The notes beneath the pieces are model-generated. The model did not search any database. It was not told the origin of the DNA and saw only the letters and a list, made by a program, of their open reading frames with translations. The position numbers and the translations under genes were made by a program. Source: Paracoccus sp. DMF-8 (lineage in GTDB: Bacteria > Pseudomonadota > Alphaproteobacteria > Rhodobacterales > Rhodobacteraceae). From it: a stretch of 64,000 nt of DNA. Of the stretch, positions 8,972 through 18,788 are shown piece by piece (the stretch's first letter is position 1; each line of letters begins with the position of its first letter). Where the stretch lies: assembly GCF_029309835.1 (NCBI RefSeq), contig NZ_JARJHL010000003.1, positions 248,001-312,000 on the forward strand. The letters are read 5' to 3'.

Positions 8972-10648
8972 TTAGAGGATACCGGGCAAGTTCAACCCAT
9001 GTTCCCGCGCGCAGTCCAGCGCGATCTGGTAACCCGCGTCGGCGTGACGCATCACGCCGGTCGCGGGGTCGTTCCACAGCACGCGGGCCAGCCGCCGGTC
9101 GGCATCTTCGGTGCCGTCGCAGCAGATGACCATGCCGGAATGCTGGGAAAAGCCCATGCCGACACCGCCGCCGTGATGCAGGCTGACCCATGTCGCGCCC
9201 GATGCCGTATTCAGCAGCGCGTTCAGCAGCGGCCAGTCGCTGACGGCGTCGGAGCCGTCCTGCATCGCCTCGGTCTCGCGGTTGGGGCTGGCGACACTGC
9301 CGCTGTCCAGATGGTCGCGGCCGATCACGATGGGCGCCTTCAATTCGCCATTGCGGACCATTTCGTTGAAGGCCAGACCCAGCTTGTGGCGCAGGCCCAG
9401 ACCGACCCAGCAGATCCGCGCGGGCAGGCCCTGGAACGCGATGCGTTCGCGCGCCATGTCCAGCCAGTTGTGCAGATGCGGGTCATCGACCAGTTCTTTC
9501 ACCTTCTGGTCGGTCTTGTAGATGTCTTCCGGGTCGCCCGACAGCGCCGCCCAACGGAAGGGGCCGATGCCGCGGCAGAACAGCGGGCGGATATAGGCGG
9601 GCACGAAGCCGGGAAAGGCGAATGCGTTTTCCAGCCCCTCCTCCAGCGCCATCTGGCGGATGTTGTTGCCGTAATCCACGGTCGGGATGCCGGATTCGTG
9701 GAAGGCCACCATCGCCTGAACCTGAACCCGCATCGACGCCCGCGCAGCTTTCTCGACGCCCTTGGGGTCGGTTTCCTGACGCGCGCGCCATTCGGCGACG
9801 GTCCAGCCCATCGGCAGATAGCCATGCACCGGGTCATGGGCGCTGGTCTGGTCGGTGACGATATCGGGACGCACGCCGCGACGCAGCAGTTCGGGATAGA
9901 CCTCGGCGGCGTTGCCGATCAGGGCCACCGATTTGACCTCTCCGGCTTTGGTCCAGCGATCGATCATCGCAAGGGCTTCGTCCAGCGAATGGGTCTTTTC
10001 GTCGCAATAACGGGTGCGGATGCGGAAATCGGCGCGGCTCTCGTCGCATTCGACGGCCAGACAGCAGGCCCCGGCCATGACGGCGGCCAGGGGCTGCGCG
10101 CCACCCATCCCGCCCAGACCGGCGGTCAGCACCCATTTGCCTTTCAGATCGCCGTTGTAATGCTGGCGCCCCGCCTCGACAAAGGTTTCATAGGTGCCCT
10201 GAACGATGCCCTGCGCGCCGATATAGATCCACGAACCGGCGGTCATCTGGCCATACATCGCCAGACCCTTTTTATCCAATTCGTTGAAATGGTCCCAGTT
10301 CGCCCAATGCGGCACAAGGTTCGAGTTGGCGATCAGCACGCGCGGCGCGTCCTTGTGCGTCTGGAACACACCGACCGGCTTGCCCGACTGGACCATCAGG
10401 GTCTGATCCTCTTCGAGGTTCTGCAGGGCGTCGACGATCAGGTCGAAATCCTTCCAGGTGCGGGCGGCGCGGCCGATGCCGCCGTAAACCACCAGCTCAT
10501 GCGGGTTTTCGGCGACGTCGGGATGCAGGTTGTTCATCAGCATCCGCAGGGGCGCCTCGGTCAGCCAGCTTTTCGCCGAAATCTCGGTGCCGGTGGCGGG
10601 GTAGATGTCGCGGGTGTTGTGACGGGGATTCTCGGTGCGGTTGTCCAT
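8972..10648 (-). CDS. hutU: Urocanate hydratase (urocanase)
   Basis: This 558-residue enzyme matches the usual length and the family sequence along its whole extent. It has the NAD-binding loop [12 protein letters not shown] (178-189), the [11 protein letters not shown] region (108-118) and the active-site segment [11 protein letters not shown] with Cys413, corresponding to the conserved catalytic-region cysteine. Urocanase uses NAD+ as an electrophile to hydrate urocanate to imidazolonepropionate, the second step of histidine breakdown. GGAGA lies five bases before the ATG. It follows the acyl-CoA dehydrogenase by 12 bases in the same unit. Confidence 0.97.
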   Translation of the reverse strand: MDNRTENPRHNTRDIYPATGTEISAKSWLTEAPLRMLMNNLHPDVAENPHELVVYGGIGRAARTWKDFDLIVDALQNLEEDQTLMVQSGKPVGVFQTHKDAPRVLIANSNLVPHWANWDHFNELDKKGLAMYGQMTAGSWIYIGAQGIVQGTYETFVEAGRQHYNGDLKGKWVLTAGLGGMGGAQPLAAVMAGACCLAVECDESRADFRIRTRYCDEKTHSLDEALAMIDRWTKAGEVKSVALIGNAAEVYPELLRRGVRPDIVTDQTSAHDPVHGYLPMGWTVAEWRARQETDPKGVEKAARASMRVQVQAMVAFHESGIPTVDYGNNIRQMALEEGLENAFAFPGFVPAYIRPLFCRGIGPFRWAALSGDPEDIYKTDQKVKELVDDPHLHNWLDMARERIAFQGLPARICWVGLGLRHKLGLAFNEMVRNGELKAPIVIGRDHLDSGSVASPNRETEAMQDGSDAVSDWPLLNALLNTASGATWVSLHHGGGVGMGFSQHSGMVICCDGTEDADRRLARVLWNDPATGVMRHADAGYQIALDCAREHGLNLPGIL

Positions 10649-10660
10649 GTTCGTCTCCGA

Positions 10661-11821
10661 TCAGGCCAGCATATTGCCGGAAATGATAATGCGTTGAATT
10701 TCACTGGAACCTTCGTAGATGCGCATGATGCGCAGGTCCCGGTTGATGCGTTCGACGGGGAAATCGCGGGTATAGCCATAGCCGCCATGCAGCTGCAGCG
10801 CGGTGTCGGCGACGCGGCCAGCCGCCTCGGACGCCGCCAGCTTCGCCATGCTCGAGGCCAGCGAGAACCGCCCCCCGCCGTGATGCGCGGCGTCGCGCTG
10901 GCGCGCGGCGTCCTGCGACAGCAGCAGCGCCGACTGATAGGCCACGCCCATGTCGGCGATCATCCAGCGGATGCCCTGACGGTCGGTCAGCGCCTCGCCA
11001 CCAATCACGCGATCCCTGGCATAGGCAAGCGCCGCATCCATCGCCGCCTTGGCCAGCCCCAGACATTGGGCAGCGACCTCGATCCGGCCATTGTCCAGAA
11101 CCTGCATGGCGGTGCGAAAACCGCGCCCTTCCTCGCCCAGCAGCGCGTCATGGGGCAGGTGGCAGTCAAGGTTCAGCGTGAACACATGGCCGCCTTTCAG
11201 CCCCATGGTCTTTTCCGGCGCGCCCGCATCCAGCCCCGGCGTGCCCTTGGGCAAGATGAATGCCGAAATCCCGCGATGGGCCTTGTCCGGGTCGGTCACC
11301 GCATAGACCACGATGAAATCCGCCACGCCCCCGTTCGAGATAAAGCACTTGCTGCCCTTCAGATGCCAGCCGTCACCCGTGCGGCGGGCACGGGTTTTCA
11401 TGTCGGCGGGGTCGGACCCGGCGGTCGGTTCGGTCAGGGCAAAGGCACCCAAAGCCTCGCCCGTCGCGGCCAGTTGCAGCCAATGCTGTTTCTGCGCCTC
11501 GGTCCCGCCGATCAGGATCGAATCCGTCGCCAGATAATGCGCCGTCAGGGCCGAGGCCGTGGACCCGCAGGCCCCCGCCACGATCGCCACGGCGCGCAGC
11601 AAGGCAGGCGCGGAAATCCCGCTGCCGCCATATTCCTCGGGCAGGTTCGCGCCCATCATCCCGGCCTCGCCCAGCACCGCCAACTGGTCGTGGACAAAGC
11701 TGGCGCGTTCGTCGGTTTCAGCGGCCAGAGGCGCGATCCTGTCCGCGCAGAGACGTTCCAGAACGTCGCAGAACATCGCCTCTTCTTCGGACAGCATGTG
11801 CCGTGGGTTTTGCGTGGTCAT
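10661..11821 (-). CDS. Acyl-CoA dehydrogenase embedded in the hut operon
   Basis: This 386-residue FAD-dependent acyl-CoA dehydrogenase has the family signatures GAFALTEPTAGSDPA (middle domain, FAD/substrate) and, near the C terminus, LQLHGGYGYTRDFPVER. The IYEGSSEIQR motif places Glu370 at the usual catalytic-base position, so it looks active. Such enzymes introduce a trans-2,3 double bond into an acyl-CoA thioester and pass electrons to ETF. The ATG overlaps the stop of the CoA-transferase gene by four bases, and GGAGAG precedes it. Its position between hutG and hutU is not part of classical histidine catabolism. I infer an imidazolepropionyl-CoA substrate (see findings); a generic short-chain or branched acyl-CoA is the alternative. 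Confidence 0.93.
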   Translation of the reverse strand: MTTQNPRHMLSEEEAMFCDVLERLCADRIAPLAAETDERASFVHDQLAVLGEAGMMGANLPEEYGGSGISAPALLRAVAIVAGACGSTASALTAHYLATDSILIGGTEAQKQHWLQLAATGEALGAFALTEPTAGSDPADMKTRARRTGDGWHLKGSKCFISNGGVADFIVVYAVTDPDKAHRGISAFILPKGTPGLDAGAPEKTMGLKGGHVFTLNLDCHLPHDALLGEEGRGFRTAMQVLDNGRIEVAAQCLGLAKAAMDAALAYARDRVIGGEALTDRQGIRWMIADMGVAYQSALLLSQDAARQRDAAHHGGGRFSLASSMAKLAASEAAGRVADTALQLHGGYGYTRDFPVERINRDLRIMRIYEGSSEIQRIIISGNMLA

Positions 11822-12954
11822 GCTTTTCTCTCCAGTCCCAGATCCTTCAGCACCGCGTCCAGATCGCCGCCCAGTTGCGGGGCGGGTGACGCGGCCACCG
11901 GCTTGCCGCCATCAAAGCGGACGGGCTGGCCGATGACGGCATTGCCGCCCAGTTCGGTGACCAGCCCGCGCGCGGCGGCATGTTCATTGTTCGCGGCCTG
12001 CGCGATGTCCCAGATCGGCGCGGCGGGCAGGCCGACACCCGACAGGGCCGCAACCGCCTGATCCGTGGTCAGCCCACGCGACCAGTTTTCGATCAGCGCC
12101 CTGACGGCGGGTTCGTGTTCGGTGCGCGACTCGTCGCTGGCGAAACGCGGATCCTGCGCGGCATCGGGCTGGCCGACCAACTGCGCCAGCGTGGTAAACT
12201 GCCGGGCATTCAGCACCGCGATCACCACCTGCCCGTCGCTGGTCGCGAAACAGCCGAATGGCGTCGACAAGGGGTGCCGGTTGCCCACGCGCTGCGGCAG
12301 TTGCCCTGCAAAGAAATGCAGCGCATGGCTGGTCGTCAGCATCGAAAACAGCGCGTCATACATAGCAACGTCCAAGCTGGCGCCCTGCCCCGTCGTATTG
12401 CGCTGAACCAGCGCCGCCATGATCGACCAGCTTGCAAACAGACCCGCCAGCAGATCGGCGATGCTCTCGCCGGTCTTCAGGGGCTGGCCGCCTTCCTCGC
12501 CGGTGCCCGCCATCAGCCCGGACATGGCCTGAACGACCAGATCATAGGCGGGCAGGTCGCGGAACGGGCCGTCCTGTCCAAACCCGGAAATCGAACAATA
12601 GATCAGCCGAGGGTTCGCCGCGCGCAAGGCATCCGCGCCCAGCCCAAGCCGCGACGCCACGCCGGGACGGAAGTTTTCGACCACGACATCGACACGCGCC
12701 GCGATATCCTGCGCCAGTTGCAGGTCATCCGGGTCCTTCAGGTCCAGAACAACGCTGCGCTTGCCGCGATTGTTCAGCGAAAACAACGCGCTTTCACCGT
12801 GCTTGAACGGCCCGATATGGCGGTAATCATCGCCTGCGGGCGGCTCGACCTTGATGATCTCCGCCCCCAGATCGGCCAGCAAGGCGGTGCAATACGGCCC
12901 CGCCAGGACGCGCGACAGGTCCAACACGCGGATTCCCTGCAACGGCTTCGTCAT
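11818..12954 (-). CDS. CaiB/BaiF family (class III) CoA-transferase embedded in the hut operon
   Basis: This 378-residue class III CoA-transferase has the N-terminal GIRVLDLSRVLAGPYCTALL and EIIKVEPP motifs, VVENFRPGV, and the segment LKTGESIADLLAG. In that segment Asp167 matches the catalytic Asp that forms an acyl-aspartyl anhydride. Family members move CoA between carboxylic acids without ATP: CaiB uses crotonobetainyl-CoA or gamma-butyrobetainyl-CoA as donor for carnitine. The gene overlaps both neighbours by four bases (hutG upstream, the dehydrogenase downstream), so it is locked into the hut transcript. The likely acceptor is a carboxylate feeding into urocanate, such as imidazolepropionate; this is inference. 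Confidence 0.93.
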   Translation of the reverse strand: MTKPLQGIRVLDLSRVLAGPYCTALLADLGAEIIKVEPPAGDDYRHIGPFKHGESALFSLNNRGKRSVVLDLKDPDDLQLAQDIAARVDVVVENFRPGVASRLGLGADALRAANPRLIYCSISGFGQDGPFRDLPAYDLVVQAMSGLMAGTGEEGGQPLKTGESIADLLAGLFASWSIMAALVQRNTTGQGASLDVAMYDALFSMLTTSHALHFFAGQLPQRVGNRHPLSTPFGCFATSDGQVVIAVLNARQFTTLAQLVGQPDAAQDPRFASDESRTEHEPAVRALIENWSRGLTTDQAVAALSGVGLPAAPIWDIAQAANNEHAAARGLVTELGGNAVIGQPVRFDGGKPVAASPAPQLGGDLDAVLKDLGLERKA

Positions 12955-13745
12955 GGCCGCACCAGATCAAGGGCAACGCGCTCCAGCCGCTGCAAGATCT
13001 CTTTCAACGTCACGCGCAGCACCTCGGCCTTGGCCTCGTCATAGGCAAAGGGCGGCGTTTCGGTCGCCAGATGGGTGGATTGCGCCAGTTCCATCTGGAT
13101 CGCATGCACATTCCCGGCAGGATTGCCGTAATGCCGCGTCGTCCAGCCGCCCTTGAAGCGACCATTGACCACCGCAGGCCGACCCGTCGCGAATGCGACC
13201 TCCTGCGCGGCGGCCTCGATGGCCGGCGCGCAGGACGCCCCGCTGTTGGTCCCGATGTTGAAATCCGGCAGCACCCCTTCAAACAGGAACGGGATATGGC
13301 TGCGGATCGAATGGCAGTCATACAGAACCGCCACGCCATGCTTCGCCCGCACCCGCGCAATCTCTGCCGCCAGCGCCGCGTGATAGGGCGCGTGGAACCG
13401 CTGCTTGCGCGCGGCGATCTCGGCCTCGGTCGGCGCGACCTCCCAGATCGGTTCGCCGTCGAAATCGGTCAGCGGCACCAGCCCGGTGGTGTTCTGGCCG
13501 GGATACAAGCTCGCATCATCCGGGCCGCGATTGGCGTCGATGACATAGCGGTGGAACGTCGCGCGCACCGTCGTCGCGCCGGGCAGCAGCCCGTCATACA
13601 GCCGTTCGATATGCCAGTCCGTATCGGCCAGCACCCGCCCCCGCCCATTCAGCCGGGCGCGGATATCGTCGGGCAGCCACGTCCCGGTATGGGGCAGGCC
13701 CAGAATGACCGGGCTGTCGCCGGAAACGACCTCGACCGGGATCAC
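12951..13745 (-). CDS. hutG: N-formylglutamate deformylase
   Basis: This 264-residue N-formylglutamate amidohydrolase has LGLPHTGTW near the N terminus, DANRGPDD, and [14 protein letters not shown], which supply metal and substrate ligands. It hydrolyses N-formylglutamate to formate and glutamate, the last step of the five-step Hut route; hutF, which makes its substrate, is in this window. I assign a GTG start at 13745 because it overlaps the stop of hutH by four bases (GTGA) and gives the normal family length. A much longer frame running upstream is only hutH read in the wrong frame. Confidence 0.94.
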   Translation of the reverse strand: MIPVEVVSGDSPVILGLPHTGTWLPDDIRARLNGRGRVLADTDWHIERLYDGLLPGATTVRATFHRYVIDANRGPDDASLYPGQNTTGLVPLTDFDGEPIWEVAPTEAEIAARKQRFHAPYHAALAAEIARVRAKHGVAVLYDCHSIRSHIPFLFEGVLPDFNIGTNSGASCAPAIEAAAQEVAFATGRPAVVNGRFKGGWTTRHYGNPAGNVHAIQMELAQSTHLATETPPFAYDEAKAEVLRVTLKEILQRLERVALDLVRP

Positions 13746-15283
13746 GGCTGCACCTCGGCCAGGATACCCTCGGGCAGCGCATCCAGCAGGGCCGCATCGC
13801 TGACCAGCCCGGCCGCGCGGGCCAGATCGGGCGCCATGTAGCGGTCCTGATCCAGCGCCGGAATATCGGCACGCAACCGCGCCAGCACCGCCTGCAGCGG
13901 CCCCGAGGTCACCAGCGGCGCGCGGAATTCCACCCCCGCCGCCGCGCACAGGAATTCGATCCCGATGATATGGGCAAGGTTCGCGTTCATCCGCAGCAAC
14001 CGCCGCGCGCCATGGGCGGCCATCGACACATGGTCTTCCTGATTGGCGCTGGTCGGCGTCGAATCGGTCGAGCAGGGATTGGCCAGATGCTTGTTTTCGC
14101 TCATCAATGCGGCGCTGGTCACTTCCGCGATCATCAGCCCCGAATTCAGGCCGGGATCGGGCGTCAGAAAGGGCGGCAGGTCGTGGCTCAGCGTCGGATC
14201 GACCATCAGCGCGATACGGCGTTGCGAAATCGCACCGATTTCGGCGATCGCCAGCGCGATCTGATCGGCGGCAAAAGCCACGGGTTCGGCGTGGAAATTC
14301 CCGCCCGAGACGATCTGCCCGGTTTCGACCAGCACCAGCGGGTTGTCGGTCGCGGCATTCGCCTCGATCTCCAGCGTGCGCGCGGCCTGCGCCAGAATGT
14401 CGATGCAGGCGCCCGTTACCTGCGGCTGGCAGCGGATGCAATAGGGATCCTGAACCCGCGTGTCGCCGGTCCGGTGGCTTTCGCGGATTTCCGAGCCATC
14501 CATCAGCGCGCGAATGGCACGCGCCGCGACGATCTGGCCGCGATGGCCGCGCAACTGGTGGATTTCATCAAGGAAAGGCGCGGTCGAGCCCATGATCGCA
14601 TCGGTGGACAAGGACGACGACACCAGCGCATTTTTCGCCGCGCGGAACGCCCCCCACAGCCCGACCAGCGCAAAAGCGGTCGAGACCTGCGTGCCATTGA
14701 TCAGCGCCAGCCCCTCTTTCGCGGCCAGCGTGACCGGCGACAGGCCGGCGGCGGCCAGCGCCTCGGCCGCAGGCAGCTCGCGGCCCTGATATGTCGCGCG
14801 GCCTTCGCCCAGCATGGCGGCAGCCATATGCGCCAGCGGTGCCAGATCGCCCGATGCGCCCACCGACCCCTGCGACGGGATCACCGGCAACACGCCTTTG
14901 GCCAGCATCGCTTCGATCAGCGCCACAACCTCGGGGCGGGTGCCCGACGCACCGCGACCCAGTGACAGCAGCTTCAGGACCATGATCAGGCGGACGGTTT
15001 CCGGCTCGACCGGCTCACCCACACCGCAGCAATGCGACAGGATCAGGTTGCGTTGCAGTACCGCCGTATCCCCCGCCGCGATCTTGATCGAGGCGAGCTT
15101 GCCGAACCCCGTATTCACGCCATAGACCGGCACGTCGCCATTGGCGGCGGCGTTGATCCGCGCCGCGCTGTCGGCGATGCGGGGGCGGGCGCTGTCGTCC
15201 AGCCGCACGGGCAGACCTTCGCGCCAGACGCGCTCCAACTGGGACAGGGTCGTTTCGCCGGGGGTAAGGATCAGTTCAGACAA
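13742..15283 (-). CDS. hutH: Histidine ammonia-lyase
   Basis: This 513-residue MIO-dependent ammonia-lyase deaminates L-histidine to urocanate. The Ala-Ser-Gly triad that cyclises into the MIO electrophile lies at about residues 143-145 ([12 protein letters not shown]), and the catalytic Tyr is near residue 54 (YGVNTGFG). I prefer a TTG start at 15283 (first residues read as [10 protein letters not shown]) because GGAGG sits five bases upstream and the length fits the family. The ATG at 15307 has no ribosome-binding site. With the TTG start the gene overlaps the end of hutI by eight bases. Confidence 0.95.
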   Translation of the reverse strand: MSELILTPGETTLSQLERVWREGLPVRLDDSARPRIADSAARINAAANGDVPVYGVNTGFGKLASIKIAAGDTAVLQRNLILSHCCGVGEPVEPETVRLIMVLKLLSLGRGASGTRPEVVALIEAMLAKGVLPVIPSQGSVGASGDLAPLAHMAAAMLGEGRATYQGRELPAAEALAAAGLSPVTLAAKEGLALINGTQVSTAFALVGLWGAFRAAKNALVSSSLSTDAIMGSTAPFLDEIHQLRGHRGQIVAARAIRALMDGSEIRESHRTGDTRVQDPYCIRCQPQVTGACIDILAQAARTLEIEANAATDNPLVLVETGQIVSGGNFHAEPVAFAADQIALAIAEIGAISQRRIALMVDPTLSHDLPPFLTPDPGLNSGLMIAEVTSAALMSENKHLANPCSTDSTPTSANQEDHVSMAAHGARRLLRMNANLAHIIGIEFLCAAAGVEFRAPLVTSGPLQAVLARLRADIPALDQDRYMAPDLARAAGLVSDAALLDALPEGILAEVQP

Positions 15284-16478
15284 AGTCGCCTCCGAAAACG
15301 CGGGCATGAAGGGGGTTGAAGCCGATGCGATAGGTCAGTTCCGCCGGATGGGCGGCATCCCAGATCGCCAGATCGGCGCGCTGGCCGGGCGCGATCACGC
15401 CGCGATCCGCCAGACCCAGAGCCTTCGCGGCATTGCGGGTCACGGCGGTCAGGCATTCGGCCGGGGTCAGGCGGAACAGCGTCGCGCCCATGTTCATCGT
15501 CAAAAGGATCGAGGTCAGCGGCGAAGTGCCGGGGTTCGCATCCGTCGCCAGCGCAATCGGCACACCCGCATCGCGCAGCGCCTGCACCGGCGGGTAAACC
15601 GTTTCGCGCAGCGTGTAAAAGGCGCCGGGCAGCAGCACCGCGACCGTCCCGGATGCCGCCATCGCGTCGATGCCGTCCTGTCCCAGCCATTCCAGATGAT
15701 CGGCCGAGATTGCGCCGTGCCGCGCCGCCATCGCCGCGCCATGCAGGTCCGACAGCTGTTCGGCATGCAGTTTCACCGGCAGGTTCAGTTTCGCCGCGTG
15801 ATCGAAAATCGCCGACATTTCTTCGGCGCTGAAGGCGATACCTTCGCAGAAGCCATCGACCGCATCGACCAGATCCTCGGCATGGGCGGCGTCCAGACCG
15901 GCGATCACCACGTCGCGGATATAGCCCGCGCGGTCGTCCTGATACTCTGGCGGCAGCGCATGGGCCGCCAGCCATGTCGTCACGACATGGACCGGGCGCT
16001 GTTCGCCGATCAGCCGGGCAACGCGCAGCATCTTCATTTCGGATCTGATATCCAGCCCATAGCCGGATTTGATTTCAATGGTGGTGACACCTTCGGCGAT
16101 CAGGTGATCGACGCGGGCCAGCGCCGATTTCAGCAGTTCGGATCTGTCGGCCGCTCGCGTCGCCTTGACGGACGAAATGATACCGCCGCCCGCGCGGGCG
16201 ATTTCCTCATAGCTGGCGCCTTCCAGCCGCATTTCGAATTCGCGGGCACGGTCACCGCCGTAAACGACATGGGTGTGGCAGTCGATCAGACCCGGCGTGA
16301 CCAGCCGCCCCGCCAGATCGCGGACCGGCGCATCGCGATATTCGACCGGCAGATCGCTTGCAGGCCCGACCCAGGTGATCTGGCCCCGGTCCAGCACGAT
16401 CGACGCATCCCCGATCACCCCGTAACCACCTGATTCATCAGTGATCGTCGCGACGTTCGCATGGCTCAGGACTTGCAT
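15276..16478 (-). CDS. hutI: Imidazolonepropionase
   Basis: This 400-residue amidohydrolase has the metal-binding HxH (His68, His70 in [12 protein letters not shown]), the substrate loop [12 protein letters not shown] and the later [13 protein letters not shown] segment. These are all diagnostic of HutI, which opens imidazolonepropionate to N-formimidoyl-L-glutamate, the third step of the pathway. AAGGCGG lies about five bases before the ATG. It is the promoter-proximal gene of the long minus-strand hut unit, facing hutF across the putative HutC operator. Confidence 0.97.
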   Translation of the reverse strand: MQVLSHANVATITDESGGYGVIGDASIVLDRGQITWVGPASDLPVEYRDAPVRDLAGRLVTPGLIDCHTHVVYGGDRAREFEMRLEGASYEEIARAGGGIISSVKATRAADRSELLKSALARVDHLIAEGVTTIEIKSGYGLDIRSEMKMLRVARLIGEQRPVHVVTTWLAAHALPPEYQDDRAGYIRDVVIAGLDAAHAEDLVDAVDGFCEGIAFSAEEMSAIFDHAAKLNLPVKLHAEQLSDLHGAAMAARHGAISADHLEWLGQDGIDAMAASGTVAVLLPGAFYTLRETVYPPVQALRDAGVPIALATDANPGTSPLTSILLTMNMGATLFRLTPAECLTAVTRNAAKALGLADRGVIAPGQRADLAIWDAAHPAELTYRIGFNPLHARVFGGDFV

Positions 16479-16500
16479 CTTTACCGCCTTGGAATGGATG

Positions 16501-16529
16501 TTGCTTCGTGATATGTCTAAACTTATTCA
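16501..16529 (+). promoter_or_regulatory. hutF promoter with probable HutC operator (16511-16526)
   Basis: The 16-mer ATATGTCTAAACTTAT at 16511-16526 is an imperfect palindrome (12 of 16 positions symmetric) with a GT-x-TA-x-AC core, the pattern expected for GntR/HutC-family operators. It lies midway between the divergent starts of hutI and hutF. A possible sigma-70 promoter for hutF is TTGCTT (16501-16506) and TATTCA (16524-16529) with a 17-base spacer, so the operator would fill the spacer and block polymerase. HutC encoded nearby is the natural ligand-responsive repressor, typically released by urocanate. The match to GntR-type sites is from memory of the family. Confidence 0.6.
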
Positions 16530-16552
16530 TCGACTCGGGCAAGGAGAATGTG

Positions 16553-17914
16553 GTGACGACAATCTGGGCAGAGCGCGCCTTGCTGCCTGAAGGCTGGGCA
16601 GAAAATGTATTGGTGACGGTGGCGGGGGACGGTCGCATCGCATCGGTGGAAACCGGGGCGGAACCTGCCGGGCGGCGCACCGGCCTGCTGCTGCCCGCAC
16701 TGGCGAACCTGCATTCCCACGCATTCCAGCGCGCCATGGCGGGCCTGTCCGAAGCCAAGGGCGACCTGCCCACCGACAGCTTCTGGACATGGCGCAAGAT
16801 CATGTATCGCTTTCTGGACCACCTGACGCCCGAGGATGTCGAAACCATCGCCGCGCTGGTCCAGATGGAGATGCTGGAGGCGGGCTATGCCACCAATGTC
16901 GAATTCCACTACCTGCACCACCGCCCCGGCGGCGCGCATTATGACGATATCGCGGAAATGTCGGCGCGGATCGCGGCGGCGGCGGAACGGACCGGCATCG
17001 GGTTGACGCTGCTGCCGGTGCATTACCAGTTCGGCGGCTGCGACGGCCGCGCGCTTGGCCCCGGCCAACAGCGTTTCGGCACCGACCCCGACGAATTCGC
17101 CCGTCCGGTGCAGGGCGCGGAATCGGCGATTGCCGCCCTGCCCGACGCGGGCATCGGCATTGCGCCCCATTCCCTGCGCGCCGTCAGCCGCGAGGCGCTG
17201 GCCATTTGCGCCGACCTGCGCCCCGACCGCCCGCTGCACCTGCATATCGCCGAACAGATCCCCGAGGTCGACGAGGTTCAGGCCGCCTATGGCCAGCGCC
17301 CGGTCGCATGGCTGCTGGATCATGCCGACGTGTCGCGCCGCTGGACGCTGATCCACGCGACCCAGATGAACGATGACGAAACCCGCCGCCTTGCCGCGAC
17401 GGGCGCGGTGGCGGGCCTGTGCCCGATCACCGAATCCAGCCTTGGCGACGGGATTTTCAACGGCACGGTCTGGACTGATGCGCAGGGCCGTTACGGCTAC
17501 GGTTCCGACAGCAATATCCGCATTTCCCTGACCGAGGAATTGCGCACGCTGGAACACAGCCAGCGCCTGCGCGACCGGGGCCGCGCCGTTCTGGCGACCC
17601 GCGCGAAATCGACGGGCCGCGTGCTGTACGAGGCGGGCCTTGACGGCGGCGCCACCGCCGCAGGCCGCGATACCGGCGCAATCCGCACGGGGCTTTATGC
17701 CGATCTCTGCGCGGTTTCGCTGAAGAACAGCGTCATGGCGGGGCGGCGGGGTGATGAAATGCTCGACAGCCTGATCTTTGCGGGCCATGACGGTCTGATC
17801 GACGATGTCTGGTCTGCCGGGCGCCATGTTGTCCGCGATGGATATCATATCGACCACGACCGGATCACCGCCGATTATATCGACTGTATCGAACGGCTTC
17901 AGGACCGAATGTGA
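16553..17914 (+). CDS. hutF: Formimidoylglutamate deiminase
   Basis: This amidohydrolase of about 453 residues has the metal ligands LHSHAFQRAM near residue 50, HLHIAEQ mid-protein, and the late GSDSNIRISLTEELR segment. It fits HutF, which hydrolyses N-formimidoyl-L-glutamate to N-formyl-L-glutamate and ammonia, giving HutG its substrate. A GTG start is assigned at 16553, six bases after AGGAG; an adjacent GTG at 16550 is only three bases from it and less likely. The gene is divergent from hutI and overlaps hutC by four bases. Confidence 0.94.
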   Translation: MTTIWAERALLPEGWAENVLVTVAGDGRIASVETGAEPAGRRTGLLLPALANLHSHAFQRAMAGLSEAKGDLPTDSFWTWRKIMYRFLDHLTPEDVETIAALVQMEMLEAGYATNVEFHYLHHRPGGAHYDDIAEMSARIAAAAERTGIGLTLLPVHYQFGGCDGRALGPGQQRFGTDPDEFARPVQGAESAIAALPDAGIGIAPHSLRAVSREALAICADLRPDRPLHLHIAEQIPEVDEVQAAYGQRPVAWLLDHADVSRRWTLIHATQMNDDETRRLAATGAVAGLCPITESSLGDGIFNGTVWTDAQGRYGYGSDSNIRISLTEELRTLEHSQRLRDRGRAVLATRAKSTGRVLYEAGLDGGATAAGRDTGAIRTGLYADLCAVSLKNSVMAGRRGDEMLDSLIFAGHDGLIDDVWSAGRHVVRDGYHIDHDRITADYIDCIERLQDRM

Positions 17915-18621
17915 CCGACCGCCCTGCCCCTCTGGCGTCATCCAAGGCGCTGAACATCGCGCAAGAGGTGCGCCGCCGCATCATTGACCGCGAATGGCGG
18001 CAGGGCGACCGCATCCCTGACGAGGTCGAGCTGGCCATCGAACTCGGCGTCGCCCGCGCCACAGTGAACAAGGCCCTGCAACTGATCGCCGAAGAGGGCC
18101 TGTTGGAACGCCGCCGCCGGGCAGGCACGCATGTCACCGTGAACCCGGTGCGCAAGGCGGTGCTGTCGATCCCGGTCGTGCGCGAACAGGTCGAACAGGC
18201 GGGCAGGACCTATTCCCACCGCGTCATCTCGCAACGCCTGCGCCCGGTCCCGGCCAAGGTCGCGGCCCGCATGGACCTGGCCCCCGGCAGCCAGCTCATC
18301 CACCTGCGCACCGTCCATCTGGCCGACGACGCCCCCTTTCAGGCCGAGGACCGCTGGCCGAATCCCGCCGCCGTCCCCGAAATGCTGGCCGTCGATTTCC
18401 GCCGCGACAATGCCAATGAATGGCTGGTCCGCAACGCCCCCTATACCCGCGCGGATCTGTCCTTTTCCGCCGAAAACGCCAACAAACGCGATGTCTTGTT
18501 GCTGGACACCCGGCCCGGTCAGGCGCTTTTGGTGCTGGAACGCACCACCTCGAACGATATGGGCGCGATCACCCATGTCCGGCTGGCCTTTCACCCCGGC
18601 TATTCCATGTCGGCGGAATGA
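17911..18621 (+). CDS. hutC: Histidine utilization repressor, GntR/HutC family
   Basis: This 236-residue protein has an N-terminal winged helix (RRRIIDREWRQGDRIPDEVE and LGVARATVNKALQLIAEEG) and a C-terminal UTRA ligand-binding domain (about residues 95-230, ending HVRLAFHPGY). In known systems HutC represses hut operons and is released by urocanate. It starts with GTG overlapping the hutF stop (GTGA), so the repressor is made from the promoter it likely controls, giving feedback. The palindrome upstream of hutF is its probable operator. Confidence 0.93.
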   Translation: MTDRPAPLASSKALNIAQEVRRRIIDREWRQGDRIPDEVELAIELGVARATVNKALQLIAEEGLLERRRRAGTHVTVNPVRKAVLSIPVVREQVEQAGRTYSHRVISQRLRPVPAKVAARMDLAPGSQLIHLRTVHLADDAPFQAEDRWPNPAAVPEMLAVDFRRDNANEWLVRNAPYTRADLSFSAENANKRDVLLLDTRPGQALLVLERTTSNDMGAITHVRLAFHPGYSMSAE

Positions 18622-18788
18622 CCGCCGCCGCTCGGCCGCCCCCGATACCCCGACGTCATCGGGCCGACACAGCCGCTTGCCCAAAGCCCGATCTGTCGAC
18701 AAGATGGGCCTGTTCGCCGCGACCCTTCGGGGTCAGCGCAAAAGGCGACAGGGGAAAGAGGCGCGATCCGCGCCGTGGGAGGAAACAT

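Noticed and set aside
8921..12061. A 1046-codon plus-strand open frame opposite hutU and the acyl-CoA dehydrogenase
   Set aside because: Low-complexity His/Gln/Arg/Gly-rich translation typical of antisense shadows in high-GC DNA; both minus-strand genes match well-known enzymes over full length.
18700..18785. Small hairpins (GACCC-TTCG-GGGTC and GGCGCG-ATC-CGCGCC) between hutC and tctC as a terminator or riboswitch
   Set aside because: Stems are only 5-6 bp, have no U-tract and resemble no known riboswitch; GC-rich DNA makes such hairpins by chance.
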